This document shows, one piece after another, positions 1 to 7,678 of a DNA stretch of 64,000 bases. Where the stretch lies: contig CALAOT010000115.1 of NCBI GenBank assembly GCA_937889545.1, forward strand, positions 1 through 64,000. The letters run 5' to 3'. Every line of letters begins with the position of its first letter. The first letter of the stretch is position 1. The notes under the pieces were generated by a model. It saw only the letters and a list, made by a program, of their open reading frames with translations. It did not search any database and was not told where the DNA came from. The stretch is from an uncultured Opitutaceae bacterium. GTDB lineage: Bacteria > Verrucomicrobiota > Verrucomicrobiia > Opitutales > Opitutaceae. The position numbers and the translations under genes are program-made.

Positions 1-124
1 AAACAGCTTACCCTTTACGCGTATGTCTTGTGTCCATCAAATCGAGGCAATCTCAGATCATTGACTCCTCACCCTTCATCTTCTTGAGTGAGGTCTTCTT
101 ATTCTCTAGCTGATTGCGCATTAT

Positions 125-262
125 ATGCATCGCTTCTGGGCATCGTTTTTCCTGAGCGCCCTCATTGTTTGTCGGGCCGTTTCCTAAAACGCCCCGCCGA
201 CTAGTCCTCAAGACCCGCAAGCGGCTCAAGCAGCTAATGAGCCTCATGTACCGGGCGATTAT
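125..262 (+). other. Signal-peptide-like leader ORF ending in a stop, in frame with the next gene
   Basis: An ATG at 125 opens 20 codons that read like a secretion signal: MHRF, then a hydrophobic stretch (FFLSALIV), then a TAA at 185-187. The same frame stays open after the TAA. It encodes an Ala/Pro/Gln-rich linker (NAPPTSPQDPQ...) that runs directly into the 434-residue protein starting at the GTG at 263. The linker and the following VIRHRE block match the way the second domain copy begins (DDVIRHR at about 960), so the coding unit probably once began at 125. Either the TAA is a nonsense mutation or the reading is wrong at one base. Confidence 0.5.
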
Positions 263-1540
263 GTGATTCGTCACCGTGAAATTCTTAGGGCTACTTGGGG
301 AATATTTCACAACGCAATCGCGAGTCTTAACCTCACTTCGGAGCAGCGAACCAGGTTACTTAATCTTCTCGTTGCACGCAACGAAGCCAAATGGGACGCT
401 CATTACGTTTCAATAGACTTAGGCGTCACGGATCAAAAGGAAAAGGACCGCGCAGCGTATGAAGCCTATTTGTCGTTCTCATCCGAGATAAGAGATTTGG
501 TTGGCAATGAGGGAGCTCAAGCGCTCTACCACGCAGAGAGTTTCTCCGGCTGGCGCCAAAACCTCCACGGAACCGTAACGGCTGATTTGGCGATCGATGG
601 AGTACCGATCACCCTGGAGACGGAGTCTGCGTTGGCCAACATCTATCTCGATGTCTTGAATGGGCCCGAGGAATCGCGGCCTCGTAACAGCGTTCCGTTG
701 CCTGTTGATCCACAGGGCGCCCTGTCCGAGACCGACCAGACAATCCTAGACCGCGCTTCAAATGTGCTTACTCCTCAGCAGGTTTCAGCCCTAAAGAAGT
801 CACTTGTGGCCTCCAGGAAAGAGAAAACATTTCTTTCAGAGGCGGACGGACCACGCCAAGCTACAGTCTTGACCCCTTCGACGGCAAAGATCGCATCGCC
901 GGGTGGCGGTCCAAGCTCGAAAACAAGCCAGTCTGCCGACGCCCTTCGGGTCGCAAACGACGATGTGATTCGCCACCGGGCAATGCTCAGAAACACTTGG
1001 CTTAATTTTCACGAAGTCATCGCTAGCTTCGACCTTACTCCCGAAAATCAAACAAGACTGCTGAACCTAATTGCCGCACAAGGTGAAGCGATAATTGATG
1101 CCCACGCCGCCGCGCAAGACATCGGCGAAACGGACCAGAAGAATTTGAACCGCTCAGAGGTTGACGCATATTCCTCTCTAACATTCGAGATAGCAGAGCT
1201 CATTGGCCATGCAGGTGTTCGAGCCCTTGAGCACAATCAATCTCTTCTGGGAGCTCGACAGATCGTTCGCGATTCTTTCGGAGTTGATCTGGCGATGGCC
1301 GGAATTCCTTTGACTCCGGATCAGGAGATAGCGATGGCGCAAATATATCACGACGCTATTAGCTGGCCCTTCAAGACCTCCCCTGACAAGAACGGGCAGT
1401 TCCCTGTTGATCCGCAAACTGGCCTATCCGAGATCGATCGACGAATATTAGACAACGCTTCAGCGGTGCTTTCTCCAGACCAGATTTCAGTGCTAAGGAA
1501 GTCCCTAGTTACGACTCAAGAGGAAATGCAACTCCTCATC
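263..1540 (+). repeat. Intragenic tandem domain duplication
   Basis: Two protein-level repeats of about 190 residues lie at 263-830 and 965-1540. They are joined by a Pro/Ser/Gly-rich linker of about 45 residues (around 831-960). The copies are diverged at nucleotide level, so the duplication is old and not an assembly artefact. Confidence 0.75.
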
Positions 1541-1567
1541 GCTTCCCGTGGTAAGAACGCTCCGTAA
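263..1567 (+). CDS. Unknown protein with two tandem copies of one domain
   Basis: I do not recognise the family. The 434-residue product has two copies of a domain of about 190 residues, offset by about 234 residues. Copy 1 starts VIRHREILRATW (GTG as written) and copy 2 starts VIRHRAMLRNTW at residue 235. Each copy runs through matching blocks: LTSEQRTRLLNL / LTPENQTRLLNL, VPLPVDPQGALSETD / QFPVDPQTGLSEID, and LTPQQVSALKKSLV / LSPDQISVLRKSLV. It looks mostly helical. The GTG at 263 is the first usable start after an in-frame TAA that separates it from a signal-peptide-like leader at 125, so the native protein was probably exported. The product as it stands may be a cytoplasmic remnant or not expressed. 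Base composition is less GC-rich than the core of the window. Confidence 0.6.
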   Translation: MIRHREILRATWGIFHNAIASLNLTSEQRTRLLNLLVARNEAKWDAHYVSIDLGVTDQKEKDRAAYEAYLSFSSEIRDLVGNEGAQALYHAESFSGWRQNLHGTVTADLAIDGVPITLETESALANIYLDVLNGPEESRPRNSVPLPVDPQGALSETDQTILDRASNVLTPQQVSALKKSLVASRKEKTFLSEADGPRQATVLTPSTAKIASPGGGPSSKTSQSADALRVANDDVIRHRAMLRNTWLNFHEVIASFDLTPENQTRLLNLIAAQGEAIIDAHAAAQDIGETDQKNLNRSEVDAYSSLTFEIAELIGHAGVRALEHNQSLLGARQIVRDSFGVDLAMAGIPLTPDQEIAMAQIYHDAISWPFKTSPDKNGQFPVDPQTGLSEIDRRILDNASAVLSPDQISVLRKSLVTTQEEMQLLIASRGKNAP

Positions 1568-2194
1568 TGGAACAAGGAAGAAAGCTGTCACCCGATTAAG
1601 AAATTTAAGCCTTTTCGGGATGACTCAGGATCACTGCCCATTCGTGCAACCGCTTCCGTATCCAGCCAATTAGCACACCAGAAGACTCAGGATAAAACAG
1701 GCCAAAATGCAAATTGCGTTTTTGCAGACCTCGGCCTCAATCTTGGTCCCGCTCGCTCATTAATTTTTGAAGCGCCCGCAATCAGGCAGGCGTAATGGGC
1801 GCGAGGGCGAATTCGAAGATATTTCAACGAACTACCCTCGAAATTCCGACGGAACGTTTGCTCGGCATTAACTGTCAGTGAAACTGTCAGTAAAGGTGCT
1901 GACAGAGTTAAGCCGGGTGGTGCCGAGTTAGCCTGGATTGTCCTTGCGCCACAAAGGGAGAAGGATTTTCTCCCTCTGTCCGGATTGTTAAGGTTAGTCC
2001 GATTCCGACCCGCGCCTCCAATCTTAACTGTCTTTGCAGCAAGGATCTTGGAGGTCCCGGGTTCGCAACGGGCAGCAAAATGGACACCACCATTGTTACT
2101 CCGTGAGCATTCCGGGTAACTGGCGTTAACCCGCCGACTACCCGCTAACTGCCCGGGATCGGTTTCATTTATCCTCGCGGTTGCAAAGAGAACC
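1568..2194. other. Region without a convincing gene
   Basis: No coding frame here has a start, a plausible composition and a recognisable family. A 12-bp unit beginning AACTGTCAGT is directly repeated at 1870-1881 and 1882-1893, and an inverted CTGACAG follows at 1899-1905; this could be a protein-binding site. A stretch at 1725-1769 resembles 3505-3549 (about 32 of 44 bases), and both read as the peptide pattern D-x-G-L-N-L-G-x-x-R-S-L-I. The open reading on the minus strand (1687-2196) looks like chance. Confidence 0.4.
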
Positions 2195-2560
2195 ATGAGG
2201 ACACGTTACCGCCTAAGTCGCCGGGGAAGCCGTGGGGATACCTTCTACTGCGTGGATACTCACACGTCCAAACGCACCAGCCTCCACACCTCAGACAAAT
2301 GCATTGCGGGCTACCAATGGTGTTATTGGGCGGCAGCATTTCCTTACGCCTCCCGTAATCCTGGCGAGGTATCTAGCGTTCAATAGGTTATGACTCGTGA
2401 TTTGAGTTTTCCGCGCACAACGTCGGAACACTTTACAGCCACTATGAAACCCGGCTTGGCCGACAAACACGCAAGCCGTTTGAATACAATATCTTGTGAT
2501 ATGAAGGCTGCATGGTCGAAAATGGCATCATTCCTGCTGCATCCGAGGCATGCTGTGCTA
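2195..2560 (+). pseudogene. Decayed N-terminal part of a tyrosine-recombinase-type integrase
   Basis: An ATG at 2195 starts MRTRYRLSRRGSRGDTFYC followed by VDTHTSKRTSLHTSDK. From memory this resembles the N-terminal beta region of integrases common in Verrucomicrobia (YRLxxR..YYCxDTxTGKxxSLxT). After about 2310 the homology moves to another frame (R-Q-x-x-L...ARYLAF, up to about 2385). It then returns near 2400 (TTSEHFTATMKPGL...RLN), which resembles the start of the SAM-like core-binding domain. The region between these segments is shorter than in an intact enzyme, and no catalytic R-H-R-Y domain is visible. It is therefore a frameshifted and internally deleted relic. The family match is by motif memory only. 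Confidence 0.5.
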
Positions 2561-2689
2561 CTGCGACAACGTTGCCAGTGCCATCCGCATCCAAACGTGG
2601 GGACAAATGGGTGGAGCGGGTTCAATCGACAAGACCGCAGACCTGACAATATCAAAGCAAGAAACTAGGAATATCACAAAAAGAAACTT

Positions 2690-3322
2690 ATGAAGACGAC
2701 CAGAACCCCATTGATCCTCGCAATTGGCGTGCTCGCTGCCGGTATTAGCAGTGCTAATGGCCAGAACCTCATCAGCAACGCCAGTTTCGAGGACCCCCCG
2801 CTCCCCACTCCGAACACTTATGTGTTCGAACTGCCAACTGATTGGAATCAGAATTTGGATGCGAACTCGCTTCCGATCATTTTTAACGGCACCATTCCGG
2901 GCTGGCCGTCTCCTGAGCAAGGCAATCAGTTGCTTGATATCGGGAACTCCAGTGGCAATTCGGCAGGCGTAAACCAAACTTTCACGGTGACGGTGCCGGG
3001 CACTTACGATCTCACTTGGTATGACAATGCGGAAATAGGCGAACCCCACACCTATTCCGTTAGCCTCGGCGGAACCACAGTCGACTTCACCAACGGGGTC
3101 GGGAGCACGACTTGGACCGAGCACGAACTTTCAGTAGTTCTCAGCGGGTCCGCCACGCTGACGTTTGACCCAATTCTAGGAGGCGTTGATACGCTGCTTG
3201 ATAACGTGCAATTGCAGCCGGCGCAGGCTTCTGTACCCGACGGTGCGGGCACCTTCGGGCTGCTAAATCTCGCCTTGGGAGGAATGGCCGTCCTGGCCCG
3301 GAGATTGCGTCGGCACCACTGA
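2690..3322 (+). CDS. Secreted DUF642-like protein with a VPDG-CTERM sorting tail
   Basis: The product has 210 residues and an N-terminal signal peptide (MKTTRTPLILAIGVLAAG, cut near SANGQ). A beta-rich domain begins NLISNASFEDPP and continues with GWPSPEQGNQLLDIG, TFTVTVPGTYDLTWY and LLDNVQL. This pattern is typical of DUF642/galactose-binding-like extracellular modules. The C terminus is a three-part sorting signal: VPDG motif, hydrophobic segment (FGLLNLALGGMAVLA) and a basic cluster (RRLRRHH). In Verrucomicrobia such tails are known targets of a VPDSG-type exosortase, and a candidate enzyme lies at 40019-41629. The protein is probably processed at the membrane and released to the surface or matrix. 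It sits alone between relics of mobile DNA, so it may be a recent arrival. No strong ribosome-binding site is seen. Confidence 0.85.
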   Translation: MKTTRTPLILAIGVLAAGISSANGQNLISNASFEDPPLPTPNTYVFELPTDWNQNLDANSLPIIFNGTIPGWPSPEQGNQLLDIGNSSGNSAGVNQTFTVTVPGTYDLTWYDNAEIGEPHTYSVSLGGTTVDFTNGVGSTTWTEHELSVVLSGSATLTFDPILGGVDTLLDNVQLQPAQASVPDGAGTFGLLNLALGGMAVLARRLRRHH

Positions 3323-3582
3323 TTGGAACTGATAGTGAAAGGAATTTGCTTTTTTACCGCGCCGGCGGTTTTGACGCTGCGCGGGTGAAGCGGCTCATTC
3401 GGCAACTGCCAGGAAAGCTCTTTGGGAGGAGCTCACCGGTTCGAGCCCGGAAGCGTCCCGGATCTCCATAGCTCAACCAACGACAACTTACAATAAGGTG
3501 AGCCCAGACTTTGGCCTCAATTTGGGAGTGGTTCGCTCTTTGATTTTGTAAACACGCCAGAGATTTCCTGCACCGACGTTAA
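3323..3582. other. Intergenic stretch between the VPDG-CTERM gene and the transposon
   Basis: No gene is supported here. The segment 3505-3549 repeats, at roughly 70 percent identity, a segment at 1725-1769 and reads PDFGLNLGVVRSLIL followed by a stop. This may be the tail end of a lost gene. A tRNA T-arm-like string near 3441 lacks a matching acceptor stem. Confidence 0.35.
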
Positions 3583-3603
3583 GTTCAGGCCTCCTGACAT
3601 AGG
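3583..3603. repeat. Left 21-bp inverted end of the outer element
   Basis: This copy begins GTTCAGG and ends ACATAGG. It pairs with the right end at 7513-7533 with one mismatch. It also overlaps a small hairpin (CCTCCT-GACAT-AGGAGG, 3591-3607). Confidence 0.7.
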
Positions 3604-3658
3604 AGGGGGGGTTTTCCGCGATTTCTAGAGTGAGAAGGCCGCTTTTGGCAGGGGACGT

Positions 3659-3686
3659 GGGGTGCGAACCAAACCTGTCCGCTTTT
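3659..3686 (+). repeat. 28-bp direct repeat, copy in the transposase leader
   Basis: A 28-bp sequence starting GGGGTGCGAACC and ending GTCCGCTTTT occurs here and again, identical, at 4251-4278 inside the transposase reading frame. Part of it (the TGTCCGCTTTTT core) appears inverted at the right end at 7489-7500. It is a candidate transposase-binding site. Confidence 0.7.
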
Positions 3687-4250
3687 TCGATTTGGAGCGG
3701 TATGACGGGGTCCTATGGAAGACCCCGAAGGACAGGCCGAGCTGTTCCCTATTTCGAGTGGCGTGGACGGTGCACAGGTCATTAATGATCGATGTTTGGT
3801 GCGCACCCAGGAGGGCCGACGCAGGGTGATCGTTTCTGGGATTGTGCTGGCCCACTACGCTGTGGGCGATCGCATCGCCGAGGCCCATGCGAGAGTCAAT
3901 CTGGTGGAACAGAGATGGGCCGATCAAAACGATGTTGCGAGGGCCTTCGATTGTTCGGCTCGCACGGTGCGCAGGGACGAGCAGCGTTTTGATGACGGCG
4001 CCATGGCCGCGCTGGGTCAGGCCTGCGGCTATCCGAAGGGACGCTTGCGGGTGACGCTCACTCGAAGCGTAGAGCGGCTCAAGAGCGAGGGACATTCCAA
4101 CCGCGAGATCGCGCGGCGGCTCGGCGTCAGCGAGACCGCTGTGCGTAAACGGCTGCGACGGATGGGCTGGAAGGATCCGCAACCCGAACAGAAGGTTTTG
4201 TTCGAGCCGACGGGCCCTGAGTCGGCAATGCTCCCGCCGGCTACCGAACA

Positions 4251-4278
4251 GGGGTGCGAACCAAACCTGTCCGCTTTT
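4251..4278 (+). repeat. 28-bp direct repeat, copy inside the transposase gene
   Basis: This is identical to 3659-3686. Here it is translated as part of the transposase (GCEPNLSAF) in the linker after the helix-turn-helix region. Confidence 0.7.
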
Positions 4279-4466
4279 CGCTCCGAGGACGATGCGCCGA
4301 TCTCCTTTGACAACGATCCGGCCGATCGGCGCGTGGACCGACTGATGGCGTATTTGGGACTGTTGGAGGATGCGGCGCCGCTGTTCCGCTCCGAAGCGGC
4401 CGTGCCCCGCGCCGGGGTCTTGTTGGTCGTCGCTCCCATATTGCAAAGCGGCGTTCTGGAGTGTGC

Positions 4467-4476
4467 CCGCGATATT
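4467..4476 (+). repeat. Target duplication, left copy (CCGCGATATT)
   Basis: CCGCGATATT directly precedes the nested element here and directly follows it at 5992-6001. IS256-family elements usually make 8-9 bp duplications, so one or two of the ten bases may belong to the element. Confidence 0.75.
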
Positions 4477-4482
4477 GGTAGT

Positions 4483-4504
4483 GTCCGTCAAGTTTCGCAC
4501 ATTT
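4483..4504. repeat. Left inverted repeat of the IS256-family element
   Basis: This starts GTCCGTCAAG and ends CGCACATTT. It matches the reverse complement of 5966-5987 at 17 of 22 positions. Confidence 0.7.
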
Positions 4505-4662
4505 GGTGACCGGCCAGGCCGGAGGAAGGTTTTGAGTTTGGGTTTAGGATGAGCTGCCAGCGGAATGCCGGGAGCTGGGACTGAAAGATACGAATATGTC
4601 GCGGGAGGGGTCTAAGGGGAGGAGCTCCTCCCCTTCGTGACTCTGGTGAGATGCGCTTGGGG

Positions 4663-5931
4663 TCACGCGAACTCTCCGGCGACGAGGTTGTTTGGCGCTG
4701 CTGGTGCCGGAGCTAGGTCCTTGATGTGGGACATATCCATGTAGCGTTTGCGGCCCCACTGGGTGCCGACGATATGGCGCAGGCGGGCGGGGACGAGGAT
4801 GAGGGCGCTGTTGCCGTCGGGAAATGCACCGACGGCACGGGTACGCCGGCGGATCTCGCGCATCACGCGCTCGAGGGGGTTGTTGGTGCGCAGGCTGCGC
4901 CAGTGCTCCGATGGAAAATGAAAGTACTGGAGGGTCTCCTCGACGCCCTTGGCGATGCAGTCGGCGGCCCCTGCCAGCTTCATCTCCCTTAGCTTGGTGA
5001 CAACGAGCACGGCCTTGGCCTGTGCGGCCGGGCGGTCCTCCTGGGCGTGGATCGCCTTTAGCATCGCGGCCACCTCACGCACCTTCGATGTCGGCACCGC
5101 GGTCCATACGTCCCTGTAGAAATGCACGGCGCAGCGCTGCCATAGTGCGTCGGGATAGAACTCGGCCAATGAACCAACCAGGCCGAGGCACTTGTCGCTG
5201 ATGAAAAGCCGCACTCCGGCGAGCCCGCGCTCCTTCAGGTGCCTCATGAAATTGACCCACGAGGCCTTGTCCTCCTTCGCGCCTTCCATGACGCCCAGCA
5301 CCTCGCGGTAGCCATCCTGGTCGACGCCGATCGCGACCAGGATGCTCACGTTCTTCACCTCGCCGCCCCAGGAGCGCTTGAGCCAGATACCGTCTAGGAA
5401 AACGTAGGGATGCTGGCCCGTGAGCGGCCGGTTGCGCCACTCCTCGATCTGAACGGCGATCTTCTGGTTTAGCTCGCTCACCGTGCTTGGGCTCACCCGC
5501 GTGCCCCAAAGGGCCTGGGTGATGTCCTCGACCCGGCGGACCGAGACTCCGGCCAAGTACATCTCCACCAGGGCCTCCTCGACGCTGATCTCGCGGCGCT
5601 GGTACCGCTCGATGATCGCCGTCTCAAAGGGCAGCTTGCGCAGCTTCGGCATCTTGAGCGTCACCTCGCCGGCCTTCGTGTGGAGCTGGCGCTCGTAGTG
5701 GCCAGCCCGGGTATCGACGCGGTCCGGGGAATGCTCGTAGCGCTTGGCGCCACAGAGCTGGTCCGCCTCGGCGTCCAGGAGAGCGTTTAGAGTCTCTTCC
5801 ACGGTCGTTACGACGATTTTATTGAGGTGGTCCTTGATCAGGCCCTCATTGATGGCGATCACATCACCAAGGGCCTTCGATTGACTGTCCGGGGCGGGCG
5901 CCGAAGCGCCGGGGGGAGTGCCTTCGTTCAT
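4663..5931 (-). CDS. IS256/Mutator-family transposase
   Basis: The 422-residue product catalyses cut-out and insertion of the surrounding element. The family is clear from the opening region (NALLDAEADQLCGAKRYEHS, then RAGHYERQLHTKAGEVTL). The three acidic catalytic residues are visible: Asp in VFLDGIWLKR (near residue 175), Asp in LFISDKCLGL (near 247), and Glu in TNNPLERVMREIRRRT (near 355). The conserved RRRTRAVGAFPDGNSAL block follows. Length is normal for the family, so the enzyme looks intact. A purine-rich GGAGGAAGG lies about 10 bases before the ATG and can serve as ribosome-binding site. It lies antisense within the transposase gene it disrupts. Confidence 0.93.
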   Translation of the reverse strand: MNEGTPPGASAPAPDSQSKALGDVIAINEGLIKDHLNKIVVTTVEETLNALLDAEADQLCGAKRYEHSPDRVDTRAGHYERQLHTKAGEVTLKMPKLRKLPFETAIIERYQRREISVEEALVEMYLAGVSVRRVEDITQALWGTRVSPSTVSELNQKIAVQIEEWRNRPLTGQHPYVFLDGIWLKRSWGGEVKNVSILVAIGVDQDGYREVLGVMEGAKEDKASWVNFMRHLKERGLAGVRLFISDKCLGLVGSLAEFYPDALWQRCAVHFYRDVWTAVPTSKVREVAAMLKAIHAQEDRPAAQAKAVLVVTKLREMKLAGAADCIAKGVEETLQYFHFPSEHWRSLRTNNPLERVMREIRRRTRAVGAFPDGNSALILVPARLRHIVGTQWGRKRYMDMSHIKDLAPAPAAPNNLVAGEFA

Positions 5932-5965
5932 GGGAGGAGACCTTCCTCCGTACTAACCGATTAGA

Positions 5966-5987
5966 AAATGTGCGCAACAATCCGGAC
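5966..5987. repeat. Right inverted repeat of the IS256-family element
   Basis: This is the inverted partner of 4483-4504, with mismatches at five positions. Confidence 0.7.
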
Positions 5988-5991
5988 GTTA

Positions 5992-6001
5992 CCGCGATAT
6001 T
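5992..6001 (+). repeat. Target duplication, right copy (CCGCGATATT)
   Basis: This is the second copy of the sequence at 4467-4476, immediately outside the IS256-family element. Confidence 0.75.
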
Positions 6002-7486
6002 TACGGCACTCTGGGCCCCGCCTTCCAGGGACTTCGGACAAGCTTGGTGACGATGCACTTGATGGCGCTATTACGGATCAAGCGACCCGAAGCACTGAAG
6101 GAGCATTCTCCGGCCGATTTGGGCCGGGTGCTCGGCCTGGATCGGGCTCCCGAAGTCAAGACGCTGCGGCGCAAACTCGCCCGCTTGGCCGGGGCGGGCC
6201 GTGCTGCCGATTTCGGGGAGGCCCTTGCTGAACGCCGGATAGCCCAGCGCGGCGAAGCGCTGGGTTTTCTCTATGTGGATGGCCACGTCCGCGTCTATCA
6301 CGGCAAGCACACGATCCCCAAGGCCCACGTGGCCAGGAGGCGCTTGGCCGCTCCGGCAACCACCGACTACTGGGTCAACGATAAACACGGCGATCCGCTT
6401 TTCGTGGTTACCGCCGAAGCCAACTCGGGCATGGTCAAGGTGCTGCCGATCCTGCTGTCGCAAGTGCGCGCCATGATCGGAAACCGGCGCCTGACGGTCG
6501 TCTTCGACCGCGGAGGCTACAGCCCAAAGCTCTTCCTGCGGCTCGTGGAATCGGGCTTCGACATCCTCACCTACCGCAAGGGCCGCTGTCCCCCGGTGCT
6601 GCGCAAACGCTTTCGCATGCACGAGGGCCGCTTGGACGGACGGGCGCTCTCCTATGTTCTGGCCGACCAACAGGTGCGCTTCTTGAAAGGCAAGCTGCGG
6701 CTGCGCCAGGTCACCCGCCTGACCGACAGCGGCCACCAAACCCAAGTGCTGACTTCCCGCCGCGACCTGAAGGCCCTGGAAGTGGCCTTTCGCATGTTCG
6801 AGCGCTGGAGGCAGGAAAACTTCTTCAAATATTTGAGAGAGGAATATGCCTTGGACCCGCTCGTCGAACACGACGTCGTCCCGGACGATCCGGCCCGCCA
6901 GGTGCCCAACCCGCAGCGCAAGGCGCTCGACGCTGCCCTGCGCTCCGCTCGGGCCGAGCTAACGCGTCTCCAAGCTGACTACGGCCGGGCCGCCTTTTCC
7001 CAACTGGAGGGCGCGCCCCACCCGATGCGCGGCTTGAAGAACGCACAAGTGGCGCTTGGGCGCTCCATCCGCTCGGCCCTCAAGCGCGTCACCGGCCTCG
7101 AGGCCAAGCGGGCCCCGCTGCCCGCCCGCATTCCCGTGCGCCAAGCCGTTTCCGGAGAGATCGTGCGCCTGGCTCCGGAGCGCCAGCACTTGATCAGTCT
7201 GCTTAAAATGGTTTCCTATCAGGCCGAGAGCGACTTGGTTTCGCTGGTCGAGCCGCATTATCGGCGAGCCGATCAGGAAGGCCGCACGCTCATCCAGTCG
7301 GCGTTGGCCAGCGCTGCGGATTTGGAAGTGACAGACAGGCAACTCCGCGTCCGATTGCACCCGCTCAGCTCCTCTCATCGAAGCCACGCCCTCGCCGGCC
7401 TATGCGACGAACTCAACCGCTCCCCATTCCTCTTTTCCGGTTCCCGTTTGCGCCTCCACTTTTCCATCTCCACCCAGCCAAAATGA
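6002..7486 (+). pseudogene. 3' part of the split DDE-type transposase gene
   Basis: This encodes the last 494 residues of the transposase begun at 3715. An internal ATG at 6044 could start a 480-residue fragment. The catalytic core shows likely acidic residues in LGFLYVDGHVRVYHGK and in LTVVFDRGGYSPKLFLRL, as in RNase-H-fold DDE transposases; I cannot assign the third with confidence. The block MALLRIKRPEALKEHSPADL is characteristic of the family. The fragment lacks both helix-turn-helix segments, so it should not transpose the element alone. It could still interfere with a full-length copy elsewhere. The stop lies 26 bp before the 21-bp right end. Confidence 0.8.
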
Positions 7487-7512
7487 ACAAAAAGCGGACA
7501 TTTCAACAGGAC

Positions 7513-7533
7513 CCTATGTCAGGAGGTCTGAAC
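7513..7533. repeat. Right 21-bp inverted end of the outer element
   Basis: This is the inverted copy of 3583-3603 with one mismatch. It lies 26 bp after the stop codon of the transposase gene. Confidence 0.7.
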
Positions 7534-7678
7534 CTGGGAAGGGTCCGATTAAGGAGAATCCTGGCATGATTGGCAGCAACAATAGCGAACATTACAGCAC
7601 CGATTTAGCCTGACCTTTGCCCGAGAAGGCATTGCCTGACCGCCCATTTCTTGCGATTCCTAGGCTGCAAAGAAACGT

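Larger units (their letters stand above)
3715..4476 (+). pseudogene. 5' part of a DDE-type transposase gene split by an insertion
   Basis: This segment encodes the first 254 residues of a transposase whose remainder is at 6002-7486. The start ATG follows an in-frame stop at 3703. Two helix-turn-helix-like segments are visible: a Q-x-D-V-A-R-A-F-D-C-S-A-R-T-V-R-R region near residue 70, and a clear one near residues 120-150 (NREIARRLGVSETAVRKRL). The frame reaches codon ATT at 4474-4476 (...CARDI). It then enters the nested IS256-family element and stops at 4509 after 11 unrelated codons. Joining 4476 to 6002 gives an unbroken frame (ARDI|YGTLGPAFQGLRT) of 748 residues in total, so the gene was intact before the insertion. 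Confidence 0.8.
4477..5991. mobile_element. Nested IS256-family insertion sequence
   Basis: The element is about 1515 bp with imperfect inverted ends (4483-4504 and 5966-5987, 17 of 22 bases matching, beginning GTCCG and ending CGCACATTT). It is flanked by the direct repeat CCGCGATATT. It holds one minus-strand transposase (4663-5931), opposite in direction to the gene it interrupts. The clean duplication and the exactly restorable host frame point to a recent insertion. Confidence 0.85.
3583..7533. mobile_element. Transposable element with 21-bp inverted ends, interrupted by an IS256-family element
   Basis: The ends at 3583-3603 and 7513-7533 are inverted copies differing at one base (GTTCAGG...ACATAGG against GTTCAGA...ACATAGG). 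A shorter inverted pair lies inside (TGTCCGCTTTTT at 3676-3687 and its complement at 7489-7500). Between them lies one large transposase gene on the plus strand, split by a nested insertion at 4477-5991. Without that insertion and its duplicated target the element would be about 2.4 kb. No target-site duplication is visible outside the 21-bp ends, so the true boundary could be the inner pair. Confidence 0.65.

Noticed and set aside
1975-2070. tRNA gene or tRNA 3' fragment (T-loop-like GTTCG and GATTCC strings)
   Set aside because: Stems of at most four pairs, no anticodon arm, and no acceptor stem with CCA at the right spacing. The same holds for the string near 3441.
1687-2196. 169-codon open frame on the minus strand
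   Set aside because: No family resemblance, and its composition looks like a chance reading of noncoding DNA. The peptide piece RNRTN is typical of spurious translations.
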